Source of the DNA: Devosia naphthalenivorans
GTDB lineage: Bacteria > Pseudomonadota > Alphaproteobacteria > Rhizobiales > Devosiaceae
DNA length: 64,000 nt
Assembly: GCF_003056355.1 (NCBI RefSeq)
Contig: NZ_PYVW01000001.1
Location: 496,001-560,000, forward strand
Direction of reading: 5' to 3'
Both the position numbers and the translations under genes were made by a program. The stretch's first letter is position 1; each line of letters starts with the position of its first letter. The notes below the pieces were generated by a model. The model searched no databases. It was not told the origin of the DNA and worked only from the letters and a program-made list of their open reading frames with translations. Positions 37,198 through 48,460 of the stretch are shown here, piece by piece.

Positions 37198-37539
37198 ATG
37201 AAAGCTGAACCTATCCCCGTGAAGCTGGTGACGGAGGTCGGGCATCTGCTGACGCTCGACCCCGACACAGCCCTGCTGCGCTTGCCGGCAAATTCCGGCC
37301 ACGGCCATCAGGATGGGGAGCAGTGCATCGCCTGCGCCGCCCGCACGGACGTGCGGGCATTGCTGTTCGACCTGTGGGAAGGCGCTCGGCAAGGGCTCAG
37401 GCCCGCGTTCAAAAGCGTGGTGGTAGACGCGACCGCTGTCGCGGACCAGGGCCGTGTGGTGGCAGCCCTCACCGGCAAATTGCCGGCCCAGGCGTTGCGG
37501 GATCATACGGTCGCGCGACTGTTCTACCTGGCGGGATAA
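37198..37539 (+). CDS. Small protein resembling an internal piece of CobW-type GTPases
   Basis: A 113-residue protein four bases after metH and probably co-transcribed. I do not recognise a named family with confidence. The stretch GEQCIACAARTDVRALLFDL followed by SVVVDATAVADQGRV looks like the CxCC metal motif and the Walker-B-like switch (VIETTGLADP) of COG0523/CobW metallochaperone GTPases. However, the P-loop and the C-terminal domain are absent. It could be a degenerate CobW relative kept for metal or cofactor handling next to a zinc- and B12-enzyme, or a chance resemblance. A basic C-terminal half follows. Confidence 0.6.
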   Translation: MKAEPIPVKLVTEVGHLLTLDPDTALLRLPANSGHGHQDGEQCIACAARTDVRALLFDLWEGARQGLRPAFKSVVVDATAVADQGRVVAALTGKLPAQALRDHTVARLFYLAG

Positions 37540-37540
37540 A

Positions 37541-38158
37541 CTAGAATTTCCAGCGGACGCCAAGCGTATTGGCGTTCGCCCCTTCGCCCATATGGCCAAG
37601 GGTGTTCCAGCCGCCGGAGCGATGCTGAACGCGCCAGAACGCTTCCATGTTCGGATTATCGGCCGCCGAGATGCTGATCTCAGGCGCCATGTAGAACAGG
37701 AACGTACTGTCGCCATCGCGGCTGATCTCGCGCGCGACTTCCACATCCAGCGGATCGGTGATGAGCGAGAGCCCACCGGTGATGCTGGCTGAAATCTTGA
37801 CGTGATCGTTCTTGATGAAGCCATCGGAACGCAACACGACGCCGGCCCAGGCCTCACCCGAAACACCCGGCCCCTTGCGCAAGGCAGCGCCTGCCTCAAG
37901 ACCCGCCTGGAAACCATTCTCCGCGCCCAGGAAAAAATGCTGGTAGCCGCCGCCCAGCATATAGGCGTCCTGATAATCCGTGCCGATGAAGTTGAACGTC
38001 TCGCCAACCGATTCGCTGGAGTAGACGCCGCCGAACACGAAGACATTGCTGTTGGTAGCCGCAGGAGGCGGAGTTTGTTCCTGCGCCAAGGCAGGCAAGG
38101 CAAGACCGCCGATTGCGATCGAAACGGGAAGGAAGGTTCTGGTCAGGCAAGCCAACAA
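37541..38158 (-). CDS. Predicted outer-membrane beta-barrel protein, weakly PagL-like
   Basis: A 205-residue precursor with a signal peptide (cleavage near ALAQE) followed by alternating hydrophobic strands, and ending in phenylalanine (VRWKF), the usual last residue of outer-membrane barrels. The RVQHRSGGWN segment near the C terminus resembles the His-x-Ser site of PagL-type lipid A 3-O-deacylases (acyloxyacyl hydrolase family), but the match is by eye only. It ends one base from the plus-strand gene at 37539 with no terminator between. Confidence 0.65.
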   Translation of the reverse strand: MLACLTRTFLPVSIAIGGLALPALAQEQTPPPAATNSNVFVFGGVYSSESVGETFNFIGTDYQDAYMLGGGYQHFFLGAENGFQAGLEAGAALRKGPGVSGEAWAGVVLRSDGFIKNDHVKISASITGGLSLITDPLDVEVAREISRDGDSTFLFYMAPEISISAADNPNMEAFWRVQHRSGGWNTLGHMGEGANANTLGVRWKF

Positions 38159-38219
38159 GTCAAAATCTCGCTATTGTATTTGCCATCCCCCAACGGCAAC
38201 GCAGTCCAAGGTCTTTGGT

Positions 38220-38774
38220 TCACATCCTCTCACCGAACTCCACCAGCGGCGTATCGAGCCGTAGATAGAGCGGGTGCTTGGGCGAACCGTCCGCATTTGT
38301 GCCAAAGCACCAGAGCGCGACACCATCGCCTTGCAATGCGGCAACAATATCGCGACCACTTTGTACCAGTGCTTTGTTTAATCTTCCGTGACAAAGCACG
38401 ACGTTCGCGGCCCCAGCCGCCGCGCGACGGATCGCCGGCAGATTGGCCTCGGACACCGCGACCACTCCCGGCGCCAGGAGCATTTTCGGGTCTGTCGCAC
38501 GATAGTCCCCCACATTGGCCTTCACCATCGCGGAAAAACCTTCGCGCCCCGCAAAGGTCCACTCGCGGGCACAGGTCGGATCGTTCACGGTCGCATCGGC
38601 GGTGCTGGGGTTCATGCCGATGAACATGATGTAGCGGTCGGGGAAACTGTCCCCGATCCAGCGCCGCATCAGCTGGCGATGCTCCCTGTCGCTGAAAACA
38701 GCATCACCCTTCACCCCGGGCATCAGCGGCAGGCGCACCCTGCCGCCCGGATCGTGGCCAGCCCCGTCGATCAT
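38220..38774 (-). CDS. DUF1643 domain-containing protein
   Basis: A 184-residue cytosolic protein of unknown function. The [19 protein letters not shown] segment is the defining block of DUF1643, and VLCHGRLNK and [16 protein letters not shown] also match. It overlaps folD by four bases on the same strand, so it is probably co-expressed with it. No catalytic role is established for the family. Confidence 0.85.
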   Translation of the reverse strand: MIDGAGHDPGGRVRLPLMPGVKGDAVFSDREHRQLMRRWIGDSFPDRYIMFIGMNPSTADATVNDPTCAREWTFAGREGFSAMVKANVGDYRATDPKMLLAPGVVAVSEANLPAIRRAAAGAANVVLCHGRLNKALVQSGRDIVAALQGDGVALWCFGTNADGSPKHPLYLRLDTPLVEFGERM

Positions 38775-39673
38775 GCAGTCAGGTCACTCGGCGGCACCAG
38801 CCCATTGATGAGCGACGCCGTGGTAATGGTATTGGCCAAGAGGCACGCAATGGTCATCGGGCCAACGCCGCCCGGCACCGGTGTGATGGCGCCCGCAACC
38901 TCCGCCGCTTCGGCATAGGCCACGTCGCCAAGCAGGCGCGTCTTGCCCTCGCCGCGCTCTGGCGCATCGATTCGGTTGATGCCGACATCGATCACCGTCG
39001 CGCCCGGCTTGATCCAATCACCACGGATCATCTCCGGCCGGCCAACGGCGGCGATCACGATATCCGCCTGGCGCACAATATCAGGCAGATCCTTGGTGCG
39101 TGAATGCGCCATGGTGACGGTGCAATTCTCCCGCAGCAGCAATTGGGCGATCGGCTTGCCCACGAGATTGGATCGCCCCACCACCACGGCATGCAACCCC
39201 GCCAGATCGCCCAGCGTGTCCCGCAGCAGCATCAGGCAGCCCAGCGGCGTGCATGAAACCGGCCCTGGCAGGCCGATCACCAGCTTGCCAACGCTGGCCG
39301 GTGTGAAGCAGTCCACGTCCTTGTCCGGCGAGATGGTCTCGATGATCTTCTTGGCGTCGATCTGGGGTGGCACGGGCAGTTGCACGAGGATGCCGTGGAT
39401 AGCCGGATCGGCGTTGAGCTTTTCGACAAGCGCCAGCACTTCCGCTTCGCTTGCCGTCTCGGGCAGCTCATATTTTTCAGAGTGCATGCCCACTTCCACT
39501 GTCTGGCGCGCCTTTTGCGCGACATAGACCTGGCTGCCCGGATCGTGTCCGACGATGACCACGGCGAGACCCGGCGTGATGCCATGCTCGGTTTTCATCC
39601 GCTCGACATGACCCGCGATGCGGCCCCGTAGACCTTCAGCAAAGCTCTTGCCGTCGATGATCCTAGCGGTCAT
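38771..39673 (-). CDS. folD: Methylenetetrahydrofolate dehydrogenase/cyclohydrolase
   Basis: Bifunctional enzyme interconverting 5,10-methylene-, methenyl- and 10-formyl-tetrahydrofolate with NADP. The 300-residue protein has the catalytic YVAQKARQ lysine region, [21 protein letters not shown] and the [12 protein letters not shown] signature. ATG 39673 has GGAGGT just upstream. An open frame extends about 85 codons further but crosses a structured, terminator-like leader and is not conserved protein. It feeds one-carbon units to metH and purine synthesis. Confidence 0.96.
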   Translation of the reverse strand: MTARIIDGKSFAEGLRGRIAGHVERMKTEHGITPGLAVVIVGHDPGSQVYVAQKARQTVEVGMHSEKYELPETASEAEVLALVEKLNADPAIHGILVQLPVPPQIDAKKIIETISPDKDVDCFTPASVGKLVIGLPGPVSCTPLGCLMLLRDTLGDLAGLHAVVVGRSNLVGKPIAQLLLRENCTVTMAHSRTKDLPDIVRQADIVIAAVGRPEMIRGDWIKPGATVIDVGINRIDAPERGEGKTRLLGDVAYAEAAEVAGAITPVPGGVGPMTIACLLANTITTASLINGLVPPSDLTA

Positions 39674-39761
39674 GGGAACCTCCATCTCTGATGATTTGCG
39701 TTGCCCGGCACGGGCACAGCGCAGCAATAGAAAATGCTGCTCGCCAGGTCCATGGGATTGG

Positions 39762-39870
39762 GCAAAAATAAAGGGCTGCAACAGCATCTCTGCCGTCGCA
39801 GCCCTGGGAACGTTGACCCGCCGCACTGTTGAGGGCTTGGGGGACAAGCGGCCGGCGCAACATTCCTCGT
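39762..39870 (-). ncRNA. Structured leader or small RNA with intrinsic terminator upstream of folD
   Basis: On the minus strand a nine-pair stem GGAATGTTG/CAACGTTCC (39858-39866 with 39807-39815) encloses a GC-rich inner arm and loop. It is followed by a long hairpin, AGGGCTGC...GCAGCCCT type (39772-39805), and a U-rich run TTTATTTTT: a textbook intrinsic terminator about 90 bases before folD. The loop of the first structure holds AGCCCT, complementary to AGGGCT at the terminator's 5' arm, so an antiterminator or pseudoknot is possible. This could be a folD attenuator/riboswitch or an independent small RNA. The identity is unknown. Confidence 0.55.
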
Positions 39871-40194
39871 TCACCGGTTGCATGGGTCGCTTGCCGTGCC
39901 AGTGAACTGCACGAAACATGGTGTGCAAATGCGGCGATAAAAGAGTGCCTCACCGCGATGTGAAGCTTGGTTCGTGCCGCGAGGCTGACCTTATTTTACG
40001 ACTTCATGGGGCTGGGTTTCGCCGCGTGTAGGTTTCTTGCTGAGAACAGCGAAACCCACCGGACGGCACACCCGCCCGTCCCGCAGTTGAAGCAGAGTTC
40101 GGAAACTGTCATTCAATAGGTCTAGAGCCTGTCGGAGATGTGGAAATCGCCTATGCGTTTCCCTGTCCGCTATGCGCAGCTATGAAAGAACAAG
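39871..40194. other. Intergenic region between folD leader and AMP nucleosidase gene
   Basis: This 324-base stretch should hold divergent promoters for folD (minus) and amn (plus). No protein-like frame is visible. The only structure I see is an inverted repeat TGGGTTTCGC/GCGAAACCCA at 40013-40022 and 40049-40058, separated by 26 bases with weak inner pairing. It could form a hairpin in an amn leader transcript or a small RNA. Confidence 0.4.
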
Positions 40195-41670
40195 ATGACG
40201 ACGATCAGCCCGCCCCGCCTAGAGAAGCAGTCCTTCACCGATCCGGCAAAGGCGTGGGAGTATCTTGCAGAACTGTACCATCGCAACACGGGGTTCATTC
40301 GCGGTCACCTGGCGGCGCTGACAGAAGGCGTGGTGCCTGATGGGCGCGTGCGGGCCTGTTACCCGCAAATCGAGGTGCGTTCCACCAGCTACAGTCGCTC
40401 CGAAAGCACCCTGCCCTATGGTTTCCTGCACACACCCGGTCTCTATCGCACCACGGTGACGGCGCCCGACCTGTTCCGAACCTATTTCCAGGAGCAGTTC
40501 ACCGTGATCCTGAAGAATCATGGCGGCACCATCGACATCACGGAGTCGGAAACGCCGATTCCCCTGCACTTCGCCGTTTCCGCCAATGAGCGTATCGACG
40601 GGGAAGCACTTAACGCGCTGCACATTCCTTTGCGCGATGTGTTCGACGCTCCGGATCTCGGCAATACCGATGACGAGATCGCCAACGGCACCTTCGTTCC
40701 GCCGCGCGGGGGCCCTTACCCTCTCGCGGCCTTTACCGCGCCGCGCGTCGATTACTCCCTGTTCCGGTTGAGCCACTACACCGGTACCGAGGCCCGGCAC
40801 TTCCAGAACTTCGTCATTTTCACCAATTACGCGTTCTACATCGATGAGTTCTGCCGGGTCGCCAAGGAGTACATGCGCGAGGGCCACCCGCACTACGAAA
40901 GCTTCATCGAACCCGGCAACGTCATCACCGACAATGCGCTGAGAGGCGGCAATGTCGAGGGGACTGCACCTGTCCGCGCCCCGCAGATGCCGGCTTATCA
41001 CCTTACCGCCGGGCGTGGTCGCGGCATCACGATGGTCAACATCGGAGTAGGACCATCGAACGCAAAGACGATCACCGACCATATTGCGGTCCTGCGCCCC
41101 CATGCCTGGATCATGCTCGGCCACTGCGCGGGCCTGCGCAACAGCCAGGAGCTTGGTGACTACGTTCTGGCCCACGCCTATGTGCGCGAGGATCACGTGC
41201 TGGATGCTGACCTACCGCTATCGGTGCCGATCCCTGCCCTCGCCGAGGTGCAGGTCGCTCTGGAGCAGGCGGTTCACGAGATCACCGAAACTGAAGGCAT
41301 CGAAACCAAGAAGATCATGCGCACCGGAACGGTCGCGACCTTCGATAACCGCAATTGGGAACTCCGCGATCAGGCAGAAATCACCCAGCGGCTGAGCCAG
41401 TCTCGCGCTGTCGCCCTGGACATGGAATCGGCCACCATCGCCGCCAACGGTTTCCGCTTCCGCGTTCCCTATGGCACCTTGCTATGCGTCTCCGACAAGC
41501 CATTGCACGGAGAACTGAAGCTCCCCGGCATGGCTTCGGACTTTTACCGCACCCAGGTCAATCGGCATTTGCAGATCGGCCTGCGCGCCATGGAAATCCT
41601 GCGCGACGAGCCCGCCGAGCGGCTACACTCGCGCAAGCTGCGCAGCTTCGCGGAGACGGCGTTTCAGTAG
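40195..41670 (+). CDS. amn: AMP nucleosidase
   Basis: Hydrolyses AMP to adenine and ribose 5-phosphate, a control point for adenylate levels. The 491-residue protein has the N-terminal AMP-nucleosidase domain (about residues 15-180) and a C-terminal nucleoside-phosphorylase-type fold with NIGVGPSNAKTITDHIAVLRP and LDMESATIAANG. Length and order match E. coli Amn. Adenine released here could be used by the adenine deaminase and phosphoribosyltransferase elsewhere in the window. It is followed by a strong terminator. Confidence 0.95.
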   Translation: MTTISPPRLEKQSFTDPAKAWEYLAELYHRNTGFIRGHLAALTEGVVPDGRVRACYPQIEVRSTSYSRSESTLPYGFLHTPGLYRTTVTAPDLFRTYFQEQFTVILKNHGGTIDITESETPIPLHFAVSANERIDGEALNALHIPLRDVFDAPDLGNTDDEIANGTFVPPRGGPYPLAAFTAPRVDYSLFRLSHYTGTEARHFQNFVIFTNYAFYIDEFCRVAKEYMREGHPHYESFIEPGNVITDNALRGGNVEGTAPVRAPQMPAYHLTAGRGRGITMVNIGVGPSNAKTITDHIAVLRPHAWIMLGHCAGLRNSQELGDYVLAHAYVREDHVLDADLPLSVPIPALAEVQVALEQAVHEITETEGIETKKIMRTGTVATFDNRNWELRDQAEITQRLSQSRAVALDMESATIAANGFRFRVPYGTLLCVSDKPLHGELKLPGMASDFYRTQVNRHLQIGLRAMEILRDEPAERLHSRKLRSFAETAFQ

Positions 41671-41692
41671 GCTCTCAGCCCACCGCGGAAAT

Positions 41693-41723
41693 AAAAAGCC
41701 CGGCATTGCTGCCGGGCTTTTTC
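41693..41723. terminator. Bidirectional intrinsic terminator between amn and eno
   Basis: AAAAAGCCCGGCA and TGCCGGGCTTTTT form an eight-pair GC stem with a short loop and A/T runs on both sides, placed between the convergent ends of amn (41670) and eno (41738). It can serve both strands. Confidence 0.9.
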
Positions 41724-41737
41724 GTTCAGATTGGGTC

Positions 41738-43063
<1,326 letters not shown>

Positions 43064-43152
43064 CTAGACGTGACCTGTGACAAGGAAAAGAGGGGAAGAC
43101 AAAAAAATGCCGGCACAAGGGAAAACACTCGTCCCCAGCAGCCAAACAGAGC

Positions 43153-43329
43153 CTATTCCTCGCGCTTGTGCCCGTCGATGAGCCGCTCGGCCAAGGTCTT
43201 CTCTGCCGACTGTTTGAGCTTTTCCGCCTTGGTTCTGCCGAACAAGATTCGGTTCTGCTCGGCCTGGGCTGTTTTCTCAGCCCGGGCCTTCTGTTTGCGT
43301 GCTTGGCGTAGATTGACGATGTCTGCCAT
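43153..43329 (-). CDS. DUF4169-type small basic protein
   Basis: A 58-residue, highly charged protein beginning MADIVNLRQARKQKARAEKT, which is the characteristic start of DUF4169 proteins of alphaproteobacteria. It is mostly predicted helix, with many Lys, Arg, Glu and Gln and no membrane segment. ATG 43329 is preferred; the frame continues upstream into pyrG. It is 14 bases downstream of pyrG, so it is probably co-transcribed. The function is unknown. Confidence 0.75.
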   Translation of the reverse strand: MADIVNLRQARKQKARAEKTAQAEQNRILFGRTKAEKLKQSAEKTLAERLIDGHKREE

Positions 43330-43343
43330 GGCGGACCTGCTCG

Positions 43344-44978
<1,635 letters not shown>

Positions 44979-45005
44979 TCACCTTAATCACATCAGAATC
45001 GATTC

Positions 45006-45060
45006 GTAGAGCCCGCAAGCGGCTCTACACAAAAAGAAAGAAGGGGATGTTTCCATCCCC
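45006..45060 (-). terminator. Intrinsic terminator after secG plus an adjacent hairpin
   Basis: On the minus strand GGGGATG-GAAA-CATCCCC (45043-45060) is followed by TTCTTTCTTTTT, a good intrinsic terminator for secG. A second hairpin, GTAGAGCC/GGCTCTAC at 45008-45030, lies between it and pyrG without a U-tract and may be part of the pyrG leader. Its presence means pyrG probably has its own promoter or depends on read-through. Confidence 0.75.
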
Positions 45061-45082
45061 CTCTTGTTTCGCCTGTCGGCGG

Positions 45083-45577
45083 TTAGTTCGTTGCCGGGGC
45101 CGCCGGCGTTTCCGCTGGTGCCTCGGGGACCGGCAGATCACTTGCGGTCTCGGGTGCAACTGGCGCAGCATCGGTCGCCGGAGCAATGTCCTGCGTCACG
45201 GGATCGGCACCCGCGGGCGCAGCCGGATCGCTGGCCGGTACGGGAAGATCGGTCGTGGTGCCGCCCTGCAGCGAATTCAGCGCATCGAGAACGGTGGTCG
45301 GCGCGGCCTCGCTGCCGGTCGCAGTTGCGCGCTCGAGAATCCCCGAGGTGCCCCGATCGAGTTCGGAAAGAATGGTCAGGCCGATGGCTGTGGCAAAAAA
45401 CAGGGTCGCCAGGATCGCCGTCGTCCGGGTGAGGAGGTTTGCAGAGCCGCGGGCTGTCATGAAGCCGCCGCCACCGCCGCCGATGCCCAGTGCGCCGCCC
45501 TCGGAGCGCTGGAGCAGGATCACTGCAATCAGCGCAAGGACGATCAGCAGATAGGCCACAATCAGGACGTTCGCCAT
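45083..45577 (-). CDS. secG: Preprotein translocase subunit SecG
   Basis: Small SecYEG subunit that assists protein export. Two membrane segments are visible (residues about 3-21 and 55-74) separated by the Gly-rich GGALGIGGGGGGFMTARG loop typical of SecG. The 164-residue protein is longer than E. coli SecG because of an Ala/Pro/Asp-rich C-terminal tail, which is common in Hyphomicrobiales. It follows tpiA by 110 bases. Confidence 0.93.
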   Translation of the reverse strand: MANVLIVAYLLIVLALIAVILLQRSEGGALGIGGGGGGFMTARGSANLLTRTTAILATLFFATAIGLTILSELDRGTSGILERATATGSEAAPTTVLDALNSLQGGTTTDLPVPASDPAAPAGADPVTQDIAPATDAAPVAPETASDLPVPEAPAETPAAPATN

Positions 45578-45687
45578 CGTGTCTCAGTCTATAGGTCTAT
45601 ACAAAAGTTGGCGCGTCATACACGCCCAGCGCCGCAAAGGCCAGAGGCCGGACCGAGAATCCGATCAGCCTCCGGCGCAGGGCCGCG

Positions 45688-46443
45688 CTATACGGCGGAG
45701 ATAATGGTGTAGAAGTCGTTTGCCAAGAGGCTGGCGCCACCAACGAGCCCGCCATTGACGTTCTCGACAGATAATATCTCGCGGGCATTCTGCGGCTTGA
45801 GCGACCCGCCATAGAGAATGCGGATATCCATGCCCCTTTCGCCGAAACGCTCAACGAGGCTGTTCCGGATGGCCGCGTGCATGGCGGCAATCTCTTCACT
45901 GGTCGGCGTACGCCCGGTACCGATCGCCCAGATCGGCTCATAGGCGATGTTGACCTCGTGGTTTTCAGCGGCGTCAGGCACCGATCCGGCCAATTGCTCC
46001 TTAACGACGGCCTCCGCCTCGCCGGCATCGCGCTGACCCTCTGTTTCCCCCACGCAGATGATCGGTTTCAGGCCGGCGCCAATAGCTGCCATGGCCTTGC
46101 GGCGAACCTGGTCGTCGGTTTCTCCGTGATCGGCCCGGCGTTCGGAATGGCCGACAATGACATATTGCGCGCCCGCGTCTGCCAGCATGCCGGCCGCGAT
46201 GTCGCCGGTGTGAGCGCCCGACCCTTCGGTATGACAGTCCTGGCCGCCGACCAGTATGCCTGATGTTGCGCCCTGCCTTGCGGCTGCAGCGACCATGGTG
46301 GCAGGCGGGCATATAACGACAATCGCGCGCGGCGCTGCCCCGGTGGTAAGCATGGTCGCCAGGGAGGACAATTCGTCCAGGGACGCCCGGGTCCCGTTCA
46401 TTTTCCAGTTGCCCGCGATCAGTGGTGAGATTGTCGTCGTCAC
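45688..46443 (-). CDS. tpiA: Triosephosphate isomerase
   Basis: Interconverts dihydroxyacetone phosphate and glyceraldehyde 3-phosphate. The 251-residue barrel has GNWKMNG (catalytic Lys), VIVGHSERR (catalytic His) and [11 protein letters not shown] (catalytic Glu). It is divergent from the PpiD-like gene with a 119-base shared promoter region, as in related genomes. Confidence 0.97.
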   Translation of the reverse strand: MTTTISPLIAGNWKMNGTRASLDELSSLATMLTTGAAPRAIVVICPPATMVAAAARQGATSGILVGGQDCHTEGSGAHTGDIAAGMLADAGAQYVIVGHSERRADHGETDDQVRRKAMAAIGAGLKPIICVGETEGQRDAGEAEAVVKEQLAGSVPDAAENHEVNIAYEPIWAIGTGRTPTSEEIAAMHAAIRNSLVERFGERGMDIRILYGGSLKPQNAREILSVENVNGGLVGGASLLANDFYTIISAV

Positions 46444-46562
46444 TCTTTGCTCCTGCTACCTCTTGCACCGGGACTGGGTTTGCCCTAACCCCGGCTGTCA
46501 AAGTGGATTACTAGTGCGGTCCCGCTGCTGCGGTAAAGCCTTGGTTGAACGGAACGTCTGAA

Positions 46563-48434
46563 ATGCTCGATAGTTTGCGCGGTTTCGCAAAATCCTGGCC
46601 CGGCAAGATCATGGGCGGTTTCTTGCTCGTGGGCATCGCAGGCTTCGGCATCAACAATGTTATCACAGACCTGGGCACCAACACGGTTGCACGTGTTGGT
46701 GACAAGGAGATCAACTCGCGGGAATTCCTGCGGGCCTATCAAAGCCAGTTGAACCAGGTCGCCCAGCAAATCGGTTCCGTTCCCACCGCCGAGCAGGCAA
46801 TGAGCTTCGGTATTCCCTCCACGGTCTTGCAGAGCCTGGCGCAGGATGCGGCGCTCGATCAGATGGCCGACCGTTTCGGACTGGGTGTTTCCGAACAGAA
46901 GCTCAGCGAAATGCTGCGCGAGGACCCCAACTTCCAGGGTACACTGGGCACGTTCGATGCCAGTTCGTTCAGCCAGGTGCTGCAGATGAGCGGGCTGACG
47001 GAAGCCGAGTACTTCGCCGATCAGTCGGATGCCGCCAAGCGCCAGCAGTTGGTATTGAGTCTGTTCGGCGACACCGAACTGCCCGCCACCGCTTCGAGCC
47101 TGGTCAATCGCTACGCTGCGGACCAGCGGACCATCGACTATTTTGTCCTGACGGAAAACAACATCGAGGCCCCGGCCCCGCCAACGGAGGCGGAGCTGGC
47201 GGCGTATCTTGAGGAACATCAGGCTGAGTTCCGGACCGTTGAAACGCGCACGGTACAAATGCTCCGCCTGTCCCCAGCGGAACTGGCAGCAGGCAAGACG
47301 ATTCCCGAGGAAGCCATTGCCGCCGAGTATGAGCGCACCAAGGCGAGCCTCACCAAGCCGGAACGCCGGACCATCCAGCAGGTGGTTTTGAATGCCGATC
47401 AGGTCGCCGCTTTCGAGGCTGGTCTTGCGGCTGGCACCCCGTTTGAGACGCTGGTTGCCGATGCCGGGCTTACGCCGACTGAACTCGGAACTCTGGCGCA
47501 GGCCGACGTAACCGACGCCAGCCTTGCCACTGCCGCCTTCGGCCTGCCCGAGGGTGGGTTTGCGCTGATCGACGGTGTGGCCGGCAAGCGGGCCATTCAC
47601 GTCACCGCCATCGAGGCTGGTGGTGCTCCGACCCTCGATGAAGCACGCGAACAGGTCACCCAGAGCTTGGCGCGCGCCGAGGCTCGCAAAGAAATGGCCG
47701 ATGTTCAGGATCAGGTCGAGGAGTTGCGCGCAGCCTTCCGTCCATTGAGCGAGATTGCCGAGCGTTTCGGGCTGCCGCTGTACGAAGCCGACGTAACTGC
47801 ATCCGGCAATGAACTGAACGCAATCCCGGACCTTGATGCGGCGGATGTGCCACGCGTCTCGCAGGCGATTTTCGGGGCAACGGAAGGGCAACTCACCCCG
47901 TCCCTGCAGCTGGCAGGCAATGGCAATTTTTACTTCGACCTCACCAAGGTTGAACCGGCACGCGACCAGACGCTCGACGAGGTGCGCGACGCCGTTGCCG
48001 AGGCACTTGCAACCGAACGCACGAACAATGCGATCCAGGCTGCCGCCAATGAAGCCGTGGCTCGCCTCGACAGGGGCGAGCAGCTGGCGGACATTGCTGC
48101 GTCCTATTCCGTTTTTCCGCAGCTGAGCCAGCCCTTCAACCGTTTTGGCAGCGAAGCCGGCGGCATTGATGGTTCTGTCGCCTCGGCGGCATTTGCCGGA
48201 GATGCCGATCATCACGGACAGGCCGTCAGCGAGACGGGCGAGTTCGTAGTGTTCCAGGTAGTCGATGTCGTTCCCGCAGAAGGCGCTTTGGAACAGCAGG
48301 CTAATGCGAACCTCGAGAATGAAGTTCGCGTCGGGCTCTACAGCCAGTTTGTTTCAGCGGTGCGGGATGAGGCGGGCCTGCGCATCAACCAGCAAGCGCT
48401 GGAGCAGGCATTGGCGCTCAACTCGCCGCAATAA
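46563..48434 (+). CDS. PpiD-like membrane-anchored periplasmic foldase (SurA_N/parvulin family)
   Basis: A 623-residue periplasmic chaperone anchored by one N-terminal segment (FLLVGIAGFGINNVI). A SurA_N-type helical domain follows (RVGDKEINSREFLRAYQSQL), then a parvulin-type rotamase region in the middle (about residues 230-370) and a helical C-terminal domain. It would assist folding of exported proteins near the Sec translocon. ATG 46563 is chosen over an upstream TTG because the family begins MLDSLRGFAKSW. trpE starts 26 bases later, so read-through into trp genes is possible. Confidence 0.88.
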   Translation: MLDSLRGFAKSWPGKIMGGFLLVGIAGFGINNVITDLGTNTVARVGDKEINSREFLRAYQSQLNQVAQQIGSVPTAEQAMSFGIPSTVLQSLAQDAALDQMADRFGLGVSEQKLSEMLREDPNFQGTLGTFDASSFSQVLQMSGLTEAEYFADQSDAAKRQQLVLSLFGDTELPATASSLVNRYAADQRTIDYFVLTENNIEAPAPPTEAELAAYLEEHQAEFRTVETRTVQMLRLSPAELAAGKTIPEEAIAAEYERTKASLTKPERRTIQQVVLNADQVAAFEAGLAAGTPFETLVADAGLTPTELGTLAQADVTDASLATAAFGLPEGGFALIDGVAGKRAIHVTAIEAGGAPTLDEAREQVTQSLARAEARKEMADVQDQVEELRAAFRPLSEIAERFGLPLYEADVTASGNELNAIPDLDAADVPRVSQAIFGATEGQLTPSLQLAGNGNFYFDLTKVEPARDQTLDEVRDAVAEALATERTNNAIQAAANEAVARLDRGEQLADIAASYSVFPQLSQPFNRFGSEAGGIDGSVASAAFAGDADHHGQAVSETGEFVVFQVVDVVPAEGALEQQANANLENEVRVGLYSQFVSAVRDEAGLRINQQALEQALALNSPQ

Positions 48435-48460
48435 CCCCACTCTTACCGCCGGATATCACC

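Noticed and set aside
39762..39900. 6S RNA upstream of folD
   Set aside because: Short stretches resemble 6S conserved segments, but the base stem encloses only about 60 nucleotides and the 3' part is a simple terminator, so the 6S architecture is not met.
39674..39928. N-terminal extension of folD
   Set aside because: It would translate through a stem-loop and an intrinsic terminator and gives Arg/Cys-rich sequence unlike FolD; ATG 39673 has GGAGGT upstream.
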